Positions 8,801-16,985 of a stretch of 63,644 nt of DNA are shown piece by piece. The DNA is from Lachnospiraceae bacterium (GTDB lineage Bacteria > Bacillota > Clostridia > Lachnospirales > Lachnospiraceae): positions 1 to 63,644 of the forward strand of contig JAEEJA010000081.1 of the NCBI GenBank assembly GCA_016281605.1. The letters run 5' to 3'. The notes under the pieces are model-generated. The model was given only the letters and a program-made list of their open reading frames with translations, was not told where the DNA came from and made no database searches. A program made the position numbers and the translations under genes. Numbering within the stretch: the stretch's first letter is position 1; each line of letters starts with the position of its first letter.

Positions 8801-9368
8801 GAAGAAGAGCAGATATAACTTCTCTCTGCTCCGGTATACCATGATCCTGTATTTCCAAATAATAATTCCCCTCTCCAAAGAGGTTTAGCATATATAAAGC
8901 TTCTTCCTTAGCTTTCTCGTAATTACCTCCAAGTATAAGGGATGGAAGTTCACCTGCAAGACAAGCGGAAGTAGCTATAATTCCTTCATGATACTCTTCT
9001 AAAAGTTTTTTATCGATACGAGGCTTATAATAAAAGCCTTCAGTAAAGCCCTTAGAAACAATCTTCATAAGATTATGATAACCTGTATTGTTCTTGGCAA
9101 GAAGTATAAGATGATAATATCTTTCCTTCCCGTTTTCCCTATCAAATCGAGAAGAAGGCGCAACATACACTTCACAGCCGATAATAGGATTAATATTGTA
9201 TTTTAAAGCTTCCCTGTAAAAGTCGATAACTCCATACATGTTTCCATGATCTGTAATTGCCAGATGTTTAAATCCCATTTCTGAAGCTTTTTTTAGTAAA
9301 TCCGGAATTTTACAGGCTCCATCCAAAAGAGAATACTCTGTATGAAGATGTAAATGTGTAAATGCCAT
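5886..9368 (-). CDS. dnaE: DNA polymerase III alpha subunit, DnaE1 type
   Basis: This 1160-residue polymerase lacks the 3'-5' exonuclease of PolC and has the DnaE domain order. The N-terminal PHP domain begins HLHLHTEYSLLDG (residues 5-17). The palm carries PDIDVDF with catalytic Asp397 and Asp399, preceded by GPGRGSAAGS. Next come the fingers (SLYRPGPMDFIPKYI, YGCIVYQEQVMQI), a helix-hairpin-helix region (LSGIKGVGDNIINEI) and a C-terminal OB fold (VIIGGMITAKNIRYT). It synthesises DNA at the replication fork with the sliding clamp. The length is normal for DnaE1. The ATG at 9368 has AAGGA directly upstream. It follows the UPF0210 gene after 83 bases. Confidence 0.97.
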   Translation of the reverse strand: MAFTHLHLHTEYSLLDGACKIPDLLKKASEMGFKHLAITDHGNMYGVIDFYREALKYNINPIIGCEVYVAPSSRFDRENGKERYYHLILLAKNNTGYHNLMKIVSKGFTEGFYYKPRIDKKLLEEYHEGIIATSACLAGELPSLILGGNYEKAKEEALYMLNLFGEGNYYLEIQDHGIPEQREVISALLRMHEETGIPLIATNDVHYINEEDWIPHDLLLCIQTQSKVNDSNRMRYESGKFYLKSEEEMRELFPYALEAIDNTEKIAQKCHVDIEFGVYKLPHFECPDGLSSWEYLCKLCNEGIERNYDTITDEIRERLNYELNTIKTMGFVDYFLIVWDYIKYARDHKIAVGPGRGSAAGSIVAYSLGITNLDPLKYSLLFERFLNPERVTMPDIDVDFCYERRQEVIDYVTRKYGVDHVAQIVTFGTLAARGVIKDVGRVMDLPYNYVDSISKAIPMRPGMTIDIALDTNPEFKEIYNSDDRARNLIDMAKKLEGLPRHSSVHAAGVVISPKPVDDFVPLSKGADDNITTQFTMTTLEELGLLKMDFLGLRTLTVIQDAARGVGMTYEDMNHIDFADKNVLDMISRGETDGVFQIEGAGLTSFMMELKPDSIEDLIAGISLYRPGPMDFIPKYIEGKNNPDNITYDCPELKPILAPTYGCIVYQEQVMQIVRELAGYSYGRSDLLRRAMSKKKMKVMEEERTVFINGDDSAGIPGCVNNGIDVNIANKIFDEMIDFAKYAFNKSHAACYAVVSYQTAYLKYYHPVEFMAALLTSVKDNTDKVVRYIESARKQGIIVTAPDINKGFSGFSTDEGKILFGLSGIKGVGDNIINEIIKERRNNGEFKSLEDFIERIPSKVAGKHALENFICSGAFDCLPGNRRQKILVYQRMLDNAERSRKEKMSGQISLFDLGNEEFINYDKIEFPDEDEFTKQELLAYEKELLGVYISGHPLEEYKSLLEKHATKTSEDFRFDSVNEQETDMGINTSLRDGETVIIGGMITAKNIRYTRKNDIMAIVTLEDLMGSIEVIVFPRSYEKLKTYLEEDKKVFIKGRVSTESDRNAKLIAANISDMESGERECWIKLNTKEDYDKCFDMIADEIKNHPGDDRVIVYIAETKQYKKMSKRYNVNADVGFITALMAKNIEDMDVIVRKSSELKWV

Positions 9369-9451
9369 AATCCTTCTCCGTTAATTATCGATGTACATAT
9401 TCATTCACATAAAAACCAATCTGTCCCAAAAGATGTACACCTTTTTTATAA

Positions 9452-10816
9452 TTAATTTTTAAAACTATGAATAGGTGCAGGTATACGTCCACCCCTGTTT
9501 ACAAATGCATCACATGAAAATGTATTGACAGGCATGATAGGTGCATAACCCAGAAGTCCTCCAAACTCCACCTTTTCTCCCACACTCTTTCCGATAACAG
9601 GTATGATTCTTACTGCAGTAGTCTTTTGATTAACCATACCAATAGCCATCTCATCCGCGATAACACCTGAAAGTGTAGCTTCGCTGGTGTCCCCCGGAAC
9701 TGCAATCATATCAAGTCCCACGGAGCATACACAGGTCATGGCTTCAAGCTTTTCCAATGTAAGTGCTCCTTCGTTGACAGCATTAATCATTCCCTGATCT
9801 TCACTAACAGGGATAAATGCTCCGCTTAATCCACCAACATAAGAGGATGCCATAACTCCACCCTTTTTAACCTGATCGTTTAAAAGTGCCAAAGCAGCAG
9901 TTGTGCCCGGTGCTCCTGCTCTTTCAAGGCCCATTTCTTCAAATATATCAGCTATACTGTCACCTATTGCCGGTGTAGGTGCAAGTGATAAATCTATAAT
10001 TCCAAATGGAATATTTAATCTTTTTGATGCTTCGTACGCAACAAGCTGACCTACTCTTGTTATCTTAAATGCAGTCTTTTTAATGGTATCCGCAAGTACT
10101 CCGAAGTCTGTTCCTCTTACACTTTCAAGAGCTTTTCTCATAACTCCGGGTCCGCTTACACCTACATTTATAATTTCATCCGCCTCAGTAACTCCGTGAA
10201 ATGCACCGGCCATGAAAGGATTATCATCCGGCGCATTGCAAAATACAACAAGCTTAGCACAGCCTATACAATCATTTTCCTTAGTTTTTTCTGCAGCTTC
10301 CTTTATGATACTTCCCATAAGTCTTACTGCATCCATATTTAGACCTGTTTTAGTAGAACCTAAGTTGACAGAGCTGCAAACTCTCTCTGTCACACTAAGC
10401 GCCTCAGGTATGGATTTTATCAAAAGCTCATCACTCTTTGTCATCCCTTTAGAAACAAGGGCCGAAAATCCTCCGATAAAGTTGACTCCCATCTCATGGG
10501 CTGCTTTATCCAGAACTTTTGCTATTCTTACATAATCCTCAGGATTCTTACATGCGGCTCCACCTATTAAAGCAATAGGCGTAACAGAAATTCTTTTATT
10601 AACTATCGGAATCCCATATTCTCTTTCTATTTCTTCACCTGTTTTAACGAGATCCTTTGCTGTTGCAGTTATTCTATTATAAATGTTATCACATAGCTTA
10701 TCCAAATCATCTGTAATACAGTTTAAAAGGCTTATACCAAGTGTAATTGTTCTTACATCCAGATTTTCCTTTTCTATCATATTATTGGTTTCTAATACTT
10801 CACTTATTTGAATCAT
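9452..10816 (-). CDS. UPF0210 (PFL/DUF711) family protein
   Basis: A 454-residue soluble protein matching UPF0210, a family related to glycyl-radical enzyme folds and usually annotated as PFL family protein; its reaction is not established. Visible family stretches are the N-terminal [10 protein letters not shown], then [45 protein letters not shown] and a C-terminal APIMPVN. In this family the gene is nearly always next to an ACT-domain gene of UPF0237, which is exactly the case here (10926-11195, transcribed just before it). AGGAG lies seven bases before the ATG. Confidence 0.92.
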   Translation of the reverse strand: MIQISEVLETNNMIEKENLDVRTITLGISLLNCITDDLDKLCDNIYNRITATAKDLVKTGEEIEREYGIPIVNKRISVTPIALIGGAACKNPEDYVRIAKVLDKAAHEMGVNFIGGFSALVSKGMTKSDELLIKSIPEALSVTERVCSSVNLGSTKTGLNMDAVRLMGSIIKEAAEKTKENDCIGCAKLVVFCNAPDDNPFMAGAFHGVTEADEIINVGVSGPGVMRKALESVRGTDFGVLADTIKKTAFKITRVGQLVAYEASKRLNIPFGIIDLSLAPTPAIGDSIADIFEEMGLERAGAPGTTAALALLNDQVKKGGVMASSYVGGLSGAFIPVSEDQGMINAVNEGALTLEKLEAMTCVCSVGLDMIAVPGDTSEATLSGVIADEMAIGMVNQKTTAVRIIPVIGKSVGEKVEFGGLLGYAPIMPVNTFSCDAFVNRGGRIPAPIHSFKN

Positions 10817-10925
10817 ATCTGCTCCTATTTTATTATAATAATTATTCTTATCTTTTTGATTTATTTATAGAAATATTCTACGCGATTTTACTATCAAGGA
10901 TTTTGTTCAATTATTATTTACTCTA

Positions 10926-11195
10926 TTATATTCTGTGCATTGCATCAAATATTTCTTCTCTCTGAAGTTTTATAACGCAGTGTATCTCATCTCCTATCTG
11001 CTCAAGCTCAGAAGCCAATCCATCGAACTCCTTTGGTGAATTTTCAATATCTGCAATCATCATCATGTTAAAAAATCCATCTACAATTGTCTGAGAAATA
11101 TTTAAAATATTTACTTTATTGTTTGCAAGATATGTACATACCTTTGCTATAATTCCCACACTGTCTTTTCCTACTACTGTTATTACTGTTTTCAT
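10926..11195 (-). CDS. ACT-domain protein, UPF0237 family
   Basis: This 89-residue protein is a single ACT domain (beta-alpha-beta-beta-alpha-beta), starting MKTVITVVGKDSVGIIAKV with the typical G-x-D-x-x-G-I-(I/V) ligand loop. ACT domains bind small molecules, usually amino acids, and pair with enzymes they regulate. The partner UPF0210 gene is 109 bases downstream. AAGGAGAT precedes the ATG at good spacing. Confidence 0.93.
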   Translation of the reverse strand: MKTVITVVGKDSVGIIAKVCTYLANNKVNILNISQTIVDGFFNMMMIADIENSPKEFDGLASELEQIGDEIHCVIKLQREEIFDAMHRI

Positions 11196-11265
11196 GATTT
11201 ATCTCCTTTATAATCTTAAAAAAAATTAATGACGCTTTTAGAATGCAGTCCGATTTTTGGGACAG

Positions 11266-12060
11266 TTAAAATTCAACTGTCTCCGAAGGTTCACTCCTCT
11301 TTGCGACATATAAGTGAAATGGTAATTGCTTTTTACCTGTGTGCTCCCAATAAGCACACTTTACTGTTTCATATGCAATTTCAGGCAGATTATTTTCCTT
11401 TGAAAGGTGAGCCAGACACACGTATTTAAGCTTTCCTGTCATACATTCGCATAGCAGCCTACCTGTTTCATCATTTGAAAGGTGCCCATGACTGCTTTGT
11501 ATACGTCTCTTAAGATAATAAGGATAAGGCCCTGTCTCTAACATTGCTTTATCATAATTAGCTTCAAGATACATAAAATCACAATCGGATAAATGTCGAA
11601 TCGTATAAGAATCATATTTACCAATATCTGTTGCAAATGCACATCTCTTATGTACGGTTTCTAATATATATCCAACCGGTTCATTGGCATCATGATTAAT
11701 CTTAAATGGTGTAATATACATATTTTCCATGAAAAAAGGTTCGTCAGCACGTATGATGTGGAGATTATCCTCATTAAGCTTATCCTTTTTATTTGCTGCC
11801 TTTATACCCTTCCAGGTTCCCTCGGTGGTATAGATTGGGACATTATCCTTATTTACAAGTAGTCTTACTGCTTTTATGTGATCTTCATGCTCATGAGTTA
11901 TGAGCACTCCATCCAACATATCTACCGAAACACCTACACATTCAAGACCTTCTAATATTCGTTTCCTACTTATACCTGCATCGATCAAAAGATGCTTATC
12001 CTTATAATTGACATAAACACAATTGCCACTGCTTCCGCTGGCAATACAACAAATCTTCAT
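11266..12060 (-). CDS. Metallo-beta-lactamase-fold hydrolase (WalJ/YycJ-like)
   Basis: A 264-residue cytoplasmic protein with the MBL fold. The opening IASGSSGNC is the hallmark of the YycJ/WalJ group. The metal motif is THEHEDH, with further metal ligands probably in FATDIG and HGHLSND. WalJ in Bacillus lies in the walRK operon and is a predicted 5' exonuclease linked to DNA repair; here no walRK genes are adjacent, so that link does not transfer automatically. It follows the DUF3881-like gene in the same direction after 33 bases. AAAGGAAAG lies upstream of ATG. Confidence 0.9.
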   Translation of the reverse strand: MKICCIASGSSGNCVYVNYKDKHLLIDAGISRKRILEGLECVGVSVDMLDGVLITHEHEDHIKAVRLLVNKDNVPIYTTEGTWKGIKAANKKDKLNEDNLHIIRADEPFFMENMYITPFKINHDANEPVGYILETVHKRCAFATDIGKYDSYTIRHLSDCDFMYLEANYDKAMLETGPYPYYLKRRIQSSHGHLSNDETGRLLCECMTGKLKYVCLAHLSKENNLPEIAYETVKCAYWEHTGKKQLPFHLYVAKRSEPSETVEF

Positions 12061-12093
12061 TTTCTTTCCTTTCGCAAAAACGATAAATATGTA

Positions 12094-13002
12094 TTATTGT
12101 CTTTGTTCTTCATAATAATCTATTCTTCCCTGTAACCATATATTTCCTTTAAATCTTCTGCCTATGGCGGGCACTCCCATTATATCATTTTTATTGATAC
12201 ATATGGATATTATTATATCCTTTGCCTTTAATAAAAGCTTATATATTTCTTCTCCTGTTATTCGATTTTTTACAAGCCGCCAATTGATTATATTTCCCAC
12301 AATCTGATAATTATCCGATTCGGAGCCGTAGGGATAAAAGCTTGTGTCTACAACAGTGTACACATCCTGACTTTTAAGTCTTTTTTTTACTATTTCTGTA
12401 TTTCTTATGTCATTCATGATAATCCAGTCCATGGCATTTTGATCTCCCATTTCTGCCTTTTGTATCATGAGACCTCTCTTGGTTAATCCCTCATCACCTG
12501 TGATTGAAAAATCCGATTGCGGATTGGCAGTTCCCAGTATAACTTTTCCCGATAAAGAAAGACCTGCCAGGTAGACCCTTGCAAGGTATGGCTCATTTTC
12601 CTTAAATCTGCCTGCATAATACTCTATAGCATTTTGAAGATAAAAAATAAGCGAAAGCCCCACTCTCATGTCATCACACATTCCTGTAAATGCACTTGTA
12701 TCAACTCTTTTATTGATAGAAACCTTATCGTTTACAGTCATTATGCTATTTTCAATATATGGAAAATAATGATCCAGGTGCAGAACATCATTATCATTAT
12801 AGTCTCCGCAAAGTATGATTCCTATAGCATCAGCAATCTCACCCTTTATCTCAGCATAAGTACTTCCTTCTTCGGTTGTGGTTTTCTTAAGACTTACGGC
12901 ATTTTCTATAATGTACTCAACTATATCTCCAAACTCATTTTGGCTTAATGGTTTACTAAAACCTATAGCTCTTAAAAATCTATGTGTGCCTGTAGCGCTC
13001 AA
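12094..13002 (-). CDS. DUF3881-like protein
   Basis: This 302-residue soluble protein begins (T/G)HRFLRAIGFS, the opening I associate with the Lachnospiraceae family DUF3881, whose function is unknown. There is no signal peptide or membrane helix. The start is a TTG at 13002, preceded by GGGGGTGAT at about eight bases; no better ATG exists near it. The gene lies between the defective PBP gene (46 bases away) and the WalJ-like gene, all on the minus strand, so the three may be co-transcribed. Family placement is from memory of the N-terminal motif and should be treated as probable. Confidence 0.7.
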   Translation of the reverse strand: MSATGTHRFLRAIGFSKPLSQNEFGDIVEYIIENAVSLKKTTTEEGSTYAEIKGEIADAIGIILCGDYNDNDVLHLDHYFPYIENSIMTVNDKVSINKRVDTSAFTGMCDDMRVGLSLIFYLQNAIEYYAGRFKENEPYLARVYLAGLSLSGKVILGTANPQSDFSITGDEGLTKRGLMIQKAEMGDQNAMDWIIMNDIRNTEIVKKRLKSQDVYTVVDTSFYPYGSESDNYQIVGNIINWRLVKNRITGEEIYKLLLKAKDIIISICINKNDIMGVPAIGRRFKGNIWLQGRIDYYEEQRQ

Positions 13003-13048
13003 AAGAAAATCACCCCCTTCTGATTTTATGTTTGTTTATAATTTCACT

Positions 13049-15619
13049 CTAGTCAAGACTCGCTTGACTATCATCTTTGTCTTCATCTTCTTTAGGCTTT
13101 GGGAATACAAATGGTGTATCCAAGGTTTCGGATTTTTCGTTCTTAATAATATAGACTCTTTCTTCTCTGTCACTATCAGGAAGAAATTCATCAGCAGGCT
13201 CTTTCGTCTTTTTGTTAATGCTGTACTTTGCATGTGTATGACAATAATCCTTTGGTTCAGTTCCCACTCTAAAGTACTCTACTCTCTTATCGGAATTTAG
13301 ATTATCATTATCACATATATCCTTTATTGCAAGAAGTCCTGACTTTGGACATATTGTCCTTTCTACTATGTTATCAGGCTTATCAAACTCCTTATTCATA
13401 AGGTGATTATTAGCTATAATAGCAGTCTGGATATCAAGCCACATCTCAGAGCAGGTTTTATCTACAACTACAGCATCGCGATTATCGTATCCAACCCAAA
13501 TACCACAGGTTAAGTAAGGGTTAAAACCTTCTATCCATGCATCATAATGATCTAAGCTTGTGCCTGTTTGACACGCAAAAGCCATGGAGCTTTCTTCACT
13601 CTTTGCGTCTTCTGCTCTTCCCTTTTCTACACATTGCTGCATGGCAGACTTTAAAAGCCAGCAGGTTTCTTCTCTCAAAACTCTGGTTTTAGGATTGTCA
13701 TTTTCTATCACAACAATCTCATTATTATCCAGTATTTTTGAGTAAAAAATCGGATAATTATACACACCGCCATTTGCAATAGTCGCATAGGCACCGGTTA
13801 ACTCAAGATTTGAGATTCCATTTACCATCTCGCCCATACCAAGCTTTGCATCTATATCGGTATTTACTTCATTTGTAACCAGATTAGTCACTCCAAGATG
13901 CTTTAGATAATCATAGGATGTTTCATAAGTTATATCCTCCATAAGCTTTGCTGCAACTACATTGTTTGGATTAACTATAGCATCCCTTATGGTTGTAAGT
14001 CCTTTATGAACAGAGTCTTCATTTTCTACTTTATCACTGGTTTCCGGAATCGTATATTCACTATCATCCTTAACTGTTCCAAGTGTAAGATTATTGGTAT
14101 CAAGCGCAGGCGTGTATACAGCCGGAACCGAAAGCACAGATCCGGGTTGCCTTAAGGAGTACTCTGCTCTATTTACAGGTGTCTCACTGTAATCCTGACT
14201 TCTTCCTCCTATCATAGCATGAACCTTACCCGAATAGTTTTCAATAAGAATCAAAGAACTTTGGGGTTGCTTCGATAAACTTACCTTTTCTTTCTTTATA
14301 CTGTAATCATTTGATTTAAGATATTTTTTAAAATCCTCTATATAATCTTTGGCTTTACTCTTTTCTTTAAAATACCTGTCTATTTTTTTATGATATTTAG
14401 ACTTAATAAAAGTCTTTAAGTCTGGCATAGAGAAGGTAATACTTGTTCCGTCGTCATACTCGCACACTATAGAAAAATCAAGATAATACCCCTTATCTTC
14501 CGGATAATCATAATACTTATCATCATTTAAAACTTCTTTACATATTTTCTGAGCTTCGGAATCCATGCAGGAATATATGATCAGCCCGCCTCTGTAAATA
14601 GCATTGTAGGCCTGAGTTTGGGTAAGGTTATTTTTATTCATCAAATCAGATATACATGAGCGAACCAGAGAATCAACATAGCTGTTTTTTGCTCCTCCGC
14701 TGGCATTTCTGTTCTCAGAAGCATTTGGCGAAAGCCTGGCATACACATTATCACCCAAAGCATCAACAAACTCTTCTTCAGTAATCATATCATGCTTCTG
14801 CATTTCTTTTAAAACCTGCTTAAGCATTTTCATACTGTTTTCTTGATTAGAAATGGGATTATACTCCTCAGCATGTATGGATACTCCCAGTAAAACCGCA
14901 GCCTCTGCTATAGTCAAATCAGAAGCATTTTTATCAAAATATCTCTTGGCTGCATCCTGTATACCTATAGTATTTCCTCCAAAATTCAGAGTGTTTAAAA
15001 ACATTTCCAATACAGATGTTTTTTTGACATTCTGATGCATCTGCATAGACCATGCCTGTTCTCTTATATAATCCTTAACATCCTGCAAAAAATCAGTCTC
15101 ACTTTTCACAAAAAAGAACTGATTTTGAAGCAATCTTTGAGATATGCTTCTGTTGTACTTTAAGCCTGTTTGAGCATAATTCTCATCAAATTCTTCTGTG
15201 TACTCTTCCGTATACTCGGAGTACATCTCTCTCATCATGGAATCTGCATTCAACTCAGTGGCTTCATAAAAGTCAGGATCTAAATATGCTACAAATACAT
15301 CCTGTGCCTTTGTTGATATTTCATCAATTGATACATAAGTATTATCGCCATAAGAATCGGAAAGAGACTGTATCTGACCGCCTTTTATATCGAGAACCGT
15401 AGAAGGCGTACCATCCTGCCGAAAGTTCATGGCTGTAATATTGGGGATATCCTTTATAAATTGCACAAAAGATATAAAGGACCTGGTCGCAACACTAGCA
15501 AACATGTAAAGCATCAAAAAAGCCACAATTAACCCCACTATACTGTAAATAGTGTTGACTATACTCCGGTTATGAAAGCTTTTTTGCTTTTCCTTTATAC
15601 TACGTTCACTATAATTCAT
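13049..15619 (-). CDS. Class A penicillin-binding-protein homologue lacking catalytic residues
   Basis: The 856-residue chain has the plan of a bifunctional PBP: cytoplasmic N-terminus, one membrane helix (22-44), a GT51-like domain (about 95-280) and a transpeptidase domain (about 470-780). The scaffold is clear: SVLEMFLNTLNFGG and AKRYFDKNASDLTIAEAAVL in GT51, and LRQPGS, GWLL-like and WVGYDN stretches in the transpeptidase. The active sites are altered. The GT51 catalytic Glu in EDxxF aligns with Leu113 (AYLDPDFY), and the second Glu aligns with His195 (WSMQMHQN). SxxK is SVLS (494-497), SxN is PNN (551-553), and KTG is QTG (Gln684). The C-terminus is acidic. ATG at 15619 is favoured over a GTG two codons earlier because of AAAGGA spacing. 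The reading frame is intact, so this looks like a maintained pseudoenzyme rather than decay. Confidence 0.88.
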   Translation of the reverse strand: MNYSERSIKEKQKSFHNRSIVNTIYSIVGLIVAFLMLYMFASVATRSFISFVQFIKDIPNITAMNFRQDGTPSTVLDIKGGQIQSLSDSYGDNTYVSIDEISTKAQDVFVAYLDPDFYEATELNADSMMREMYSEYTEEYTEEFDENYAQTGLKYNRSISQRLLQNQFFFVKSETDFLQDVKDYIREQAWSMQMHQNVKKTSVLEMFLNTLNFGGNTIGIQDAAKRYFDKNASDLTIAEAAVLLGVSIHAEEYNPISNQENSMKMLKQVLKEMQKHDMITEEEFVDALGDNVYARLSPNASENRNASGGAKNSYVDSLVRSCISDLMNKNNLTQTQAYNAIYRGGLIIYSCMDSEAQKICKEVLNDDKYYDYPEDKGYYLDFSIVCEYDDGTSITFSMPDLKTFIKSKYHKKIDRYFKEKSKAKDYIEDFKKYLKSNDYSIKKEKVSLSKQPQSSLILIENYSGKVHAMIGGRSQDYSETPVNRAEYSLRQPGSVLSVPAVYTPALDTNNLTLGTVKDDSEYTIPETSDKVENEDSVHKGLTTIRDAIVNPNNVVAAKLMEDITYETSYDYLKHLGVTNLVTNEVNTDIDAKLGMGEMVNGISNLELTGAYATIANGGVYNYPIFYSKILDNNEIVVIENDNPKTRVLREETCWLLKSAMQQCVEKGRAEDAKSEESSMAFACQTGTSLDHYDAWIEGFNPYLTCGIWVGYDNRDAVVVDKTCSEMWLDIQTAIIANNHLMNKEFDKPDNIVERTICPKSGLLAIKDICDNDNLNSDKRVEYFRVGTEPKDYCHTHAKYSINKKTKEPADEFLPDSDREERVYIIKNEKSETLDTPFVFPKPKEDEDKDDSQASLD
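13051..13069. repeat. Short hairpin over the PBP-homologue stop codon
   Basis: AGTCAAG and CTTGACT form a seven-base-pair stem around five bases. It encodes the last residues (SQASLD) and shares GTCAAGACTCGCTTG, 15 bases, with the multi-hairpin element at 58082-58096. Confidence 0.55.
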
Positions 15620-15659
15620 GCGCACAGATCCTTTGTTTTATATATATCAATTACCTGTT

Positions 15660-16940
15660 TTACTGCTTATAGATGATATCCTCTCTCTTAGGTCCGTTAG
15701 AAACCATTTTAATAGGCACACCTATTTCTTTTTCTATAAACTCTATGTACTTGCGACAATTCTCAGGTAAATCTTCATAATTTTTGATTCCGCTGATATC
15801 ACAGTTCCATCCGTCAAGAACCTCTAATACAGGCTTGCACTGTGAAAGCTTAGGTGTAACAGGGAAATCCTTTATAATCTCTCCATTAAGCTCATAACCT
15901 ACACATACAGGAATCTTCTCAAGATATCCAAGACAGTCAAGTACAGTAAGCACAACTTCTGTAGCCCCCTGTATACGGCATCCGTAACGAGTTGCAACAG
16001 CATCAAACCATCCCATACGACGTGGTCTACCTGTAGTAGCTCCGTACTCTCCGCTGTCTCCTCCGTGCTTTCTTAATTCATCAGCCTCTACTTCATCTGT
16101 AATCTCACTTACAAATTCGCCCGCTCCGACCGCTGATGAGTAAGCCTTAACAACAGTAACAATTCTCTTAATCTCATATGGTGGTATACCTGCTCCGATA
16201 GCTCCGTAAGAAGCAAGTGTGGAGGAAGATGTAACCATAGGATAGATTCCGTGATCAGGATCCTTAAGGCTTCCTAATTGTCCTTCAAGAAGGATATTCT
16301 TTCCTTCTCTTATGGCATTGTAAAGATAAGATGAAACATCACATACATATGGCTCAATCATATCTCTGTAGTCATGAAGAGTATCCATAAGTTCGTCAAC
16401 AGAAAGCTCAGGCTTGTGATAAAGATGCTTCAATAAAACATTCTTCTGCTCACATATCTTTTCAACCTGGCTTCTGAGCATATCCTCATTAAAAAGCTCA
16501 GCAACCTGAATTCCGATTTTTGCATATTTATCTGAATAAAACGGAGCAATACCGGACTTGGTAGAACCAAATGAATTCTTTCCAAGACGCTCCTCTTCAT
16601 AACTATCAAATAATATATGATATGGCATAAGTATCTGCGCTCTGTCTGATACAAGTATATGCGGCTTTGGAACGCCTTCCTTAACGATAGTATCGATTTC
16701 CTTTATAAGATAAGGAATATTCAGTGCTACGCCGTTTCCGATAACACAGGTTGTATGATCATAAAATACACCAGATGGAAGTAAGTGAAGGGAAAATCTA
16801 CCATAATTGTTTATGATAGTATGACCTGCATTGCTTCCTCCCTGAAATCTTACAATTATATCGGCTTCCTCGCCAAGCATATCGGTAATCTTTCCCTTAC
16901 CTTCATCGCCCCAATTTGCTCCAACTATAGCAGTTACCAT
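15660..16940 (-). CDS. purA: Adenylosuccinate synthetase
   Basis: A 426-residue enzyme that joins IMP and aspartate, using GTP, to give adenylosuccinate, the first step from IMP to AMP. The P-loop is GDEGKGK (residues 11-17) with the catalytic Asp in WGDEG, then GGSNAGHT, GNGVALN, SDRAQ, EGQLGSL and TTGRPRRMGWFDA. Length and motifs are normal. It lies directly downstream of purB, which catalyses the next step, so the two AMP-branch genes form a unit. GGAGGATG precedes the ATG. Confidence 0.98.
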   Translation of the reverse strand: MVTAIVGANWGDEGKGKITDMLGEEADIIVRFQGGSNAGHTIINNYGRFSLHLLPSGVFYDHTTCVIGNGVALNIPYLIKEIDTIVKEGVPKPHILVSDRAQILMPYHILFDSYEEERLGKNSFGSTKSGIAPFYSDKYAKIGIQVAELFNEDMLRSQVEKICEQKNVLLKHLYHKPELSVDELMDTLHDYRDMIEPYVCDVSSYLYNAIREGKNILLEGQLGSLKDPDHGIYPMVTSSSTLASYGAIGAGIPPYEIKRIVTVVKAYSSAVGAGEFVSEITDEVEADELRKHGGDSGEYGATTGRPRRMGWFDAVATRYGCRIQGATEVVLTVLDCLGYLEKIPVCVGYELNGEIIKDFPVTPKLSQCKPVLEVLDGWNCDISGIKNYEDLPENCRKYIEFIEKEIGVPIKMVSNGPKREDIIYKQ

Positions 16941-16985
16941 ATTTTCATCCTCCGTTAATTATTTATTAAAGACTCTCGTAAAATC

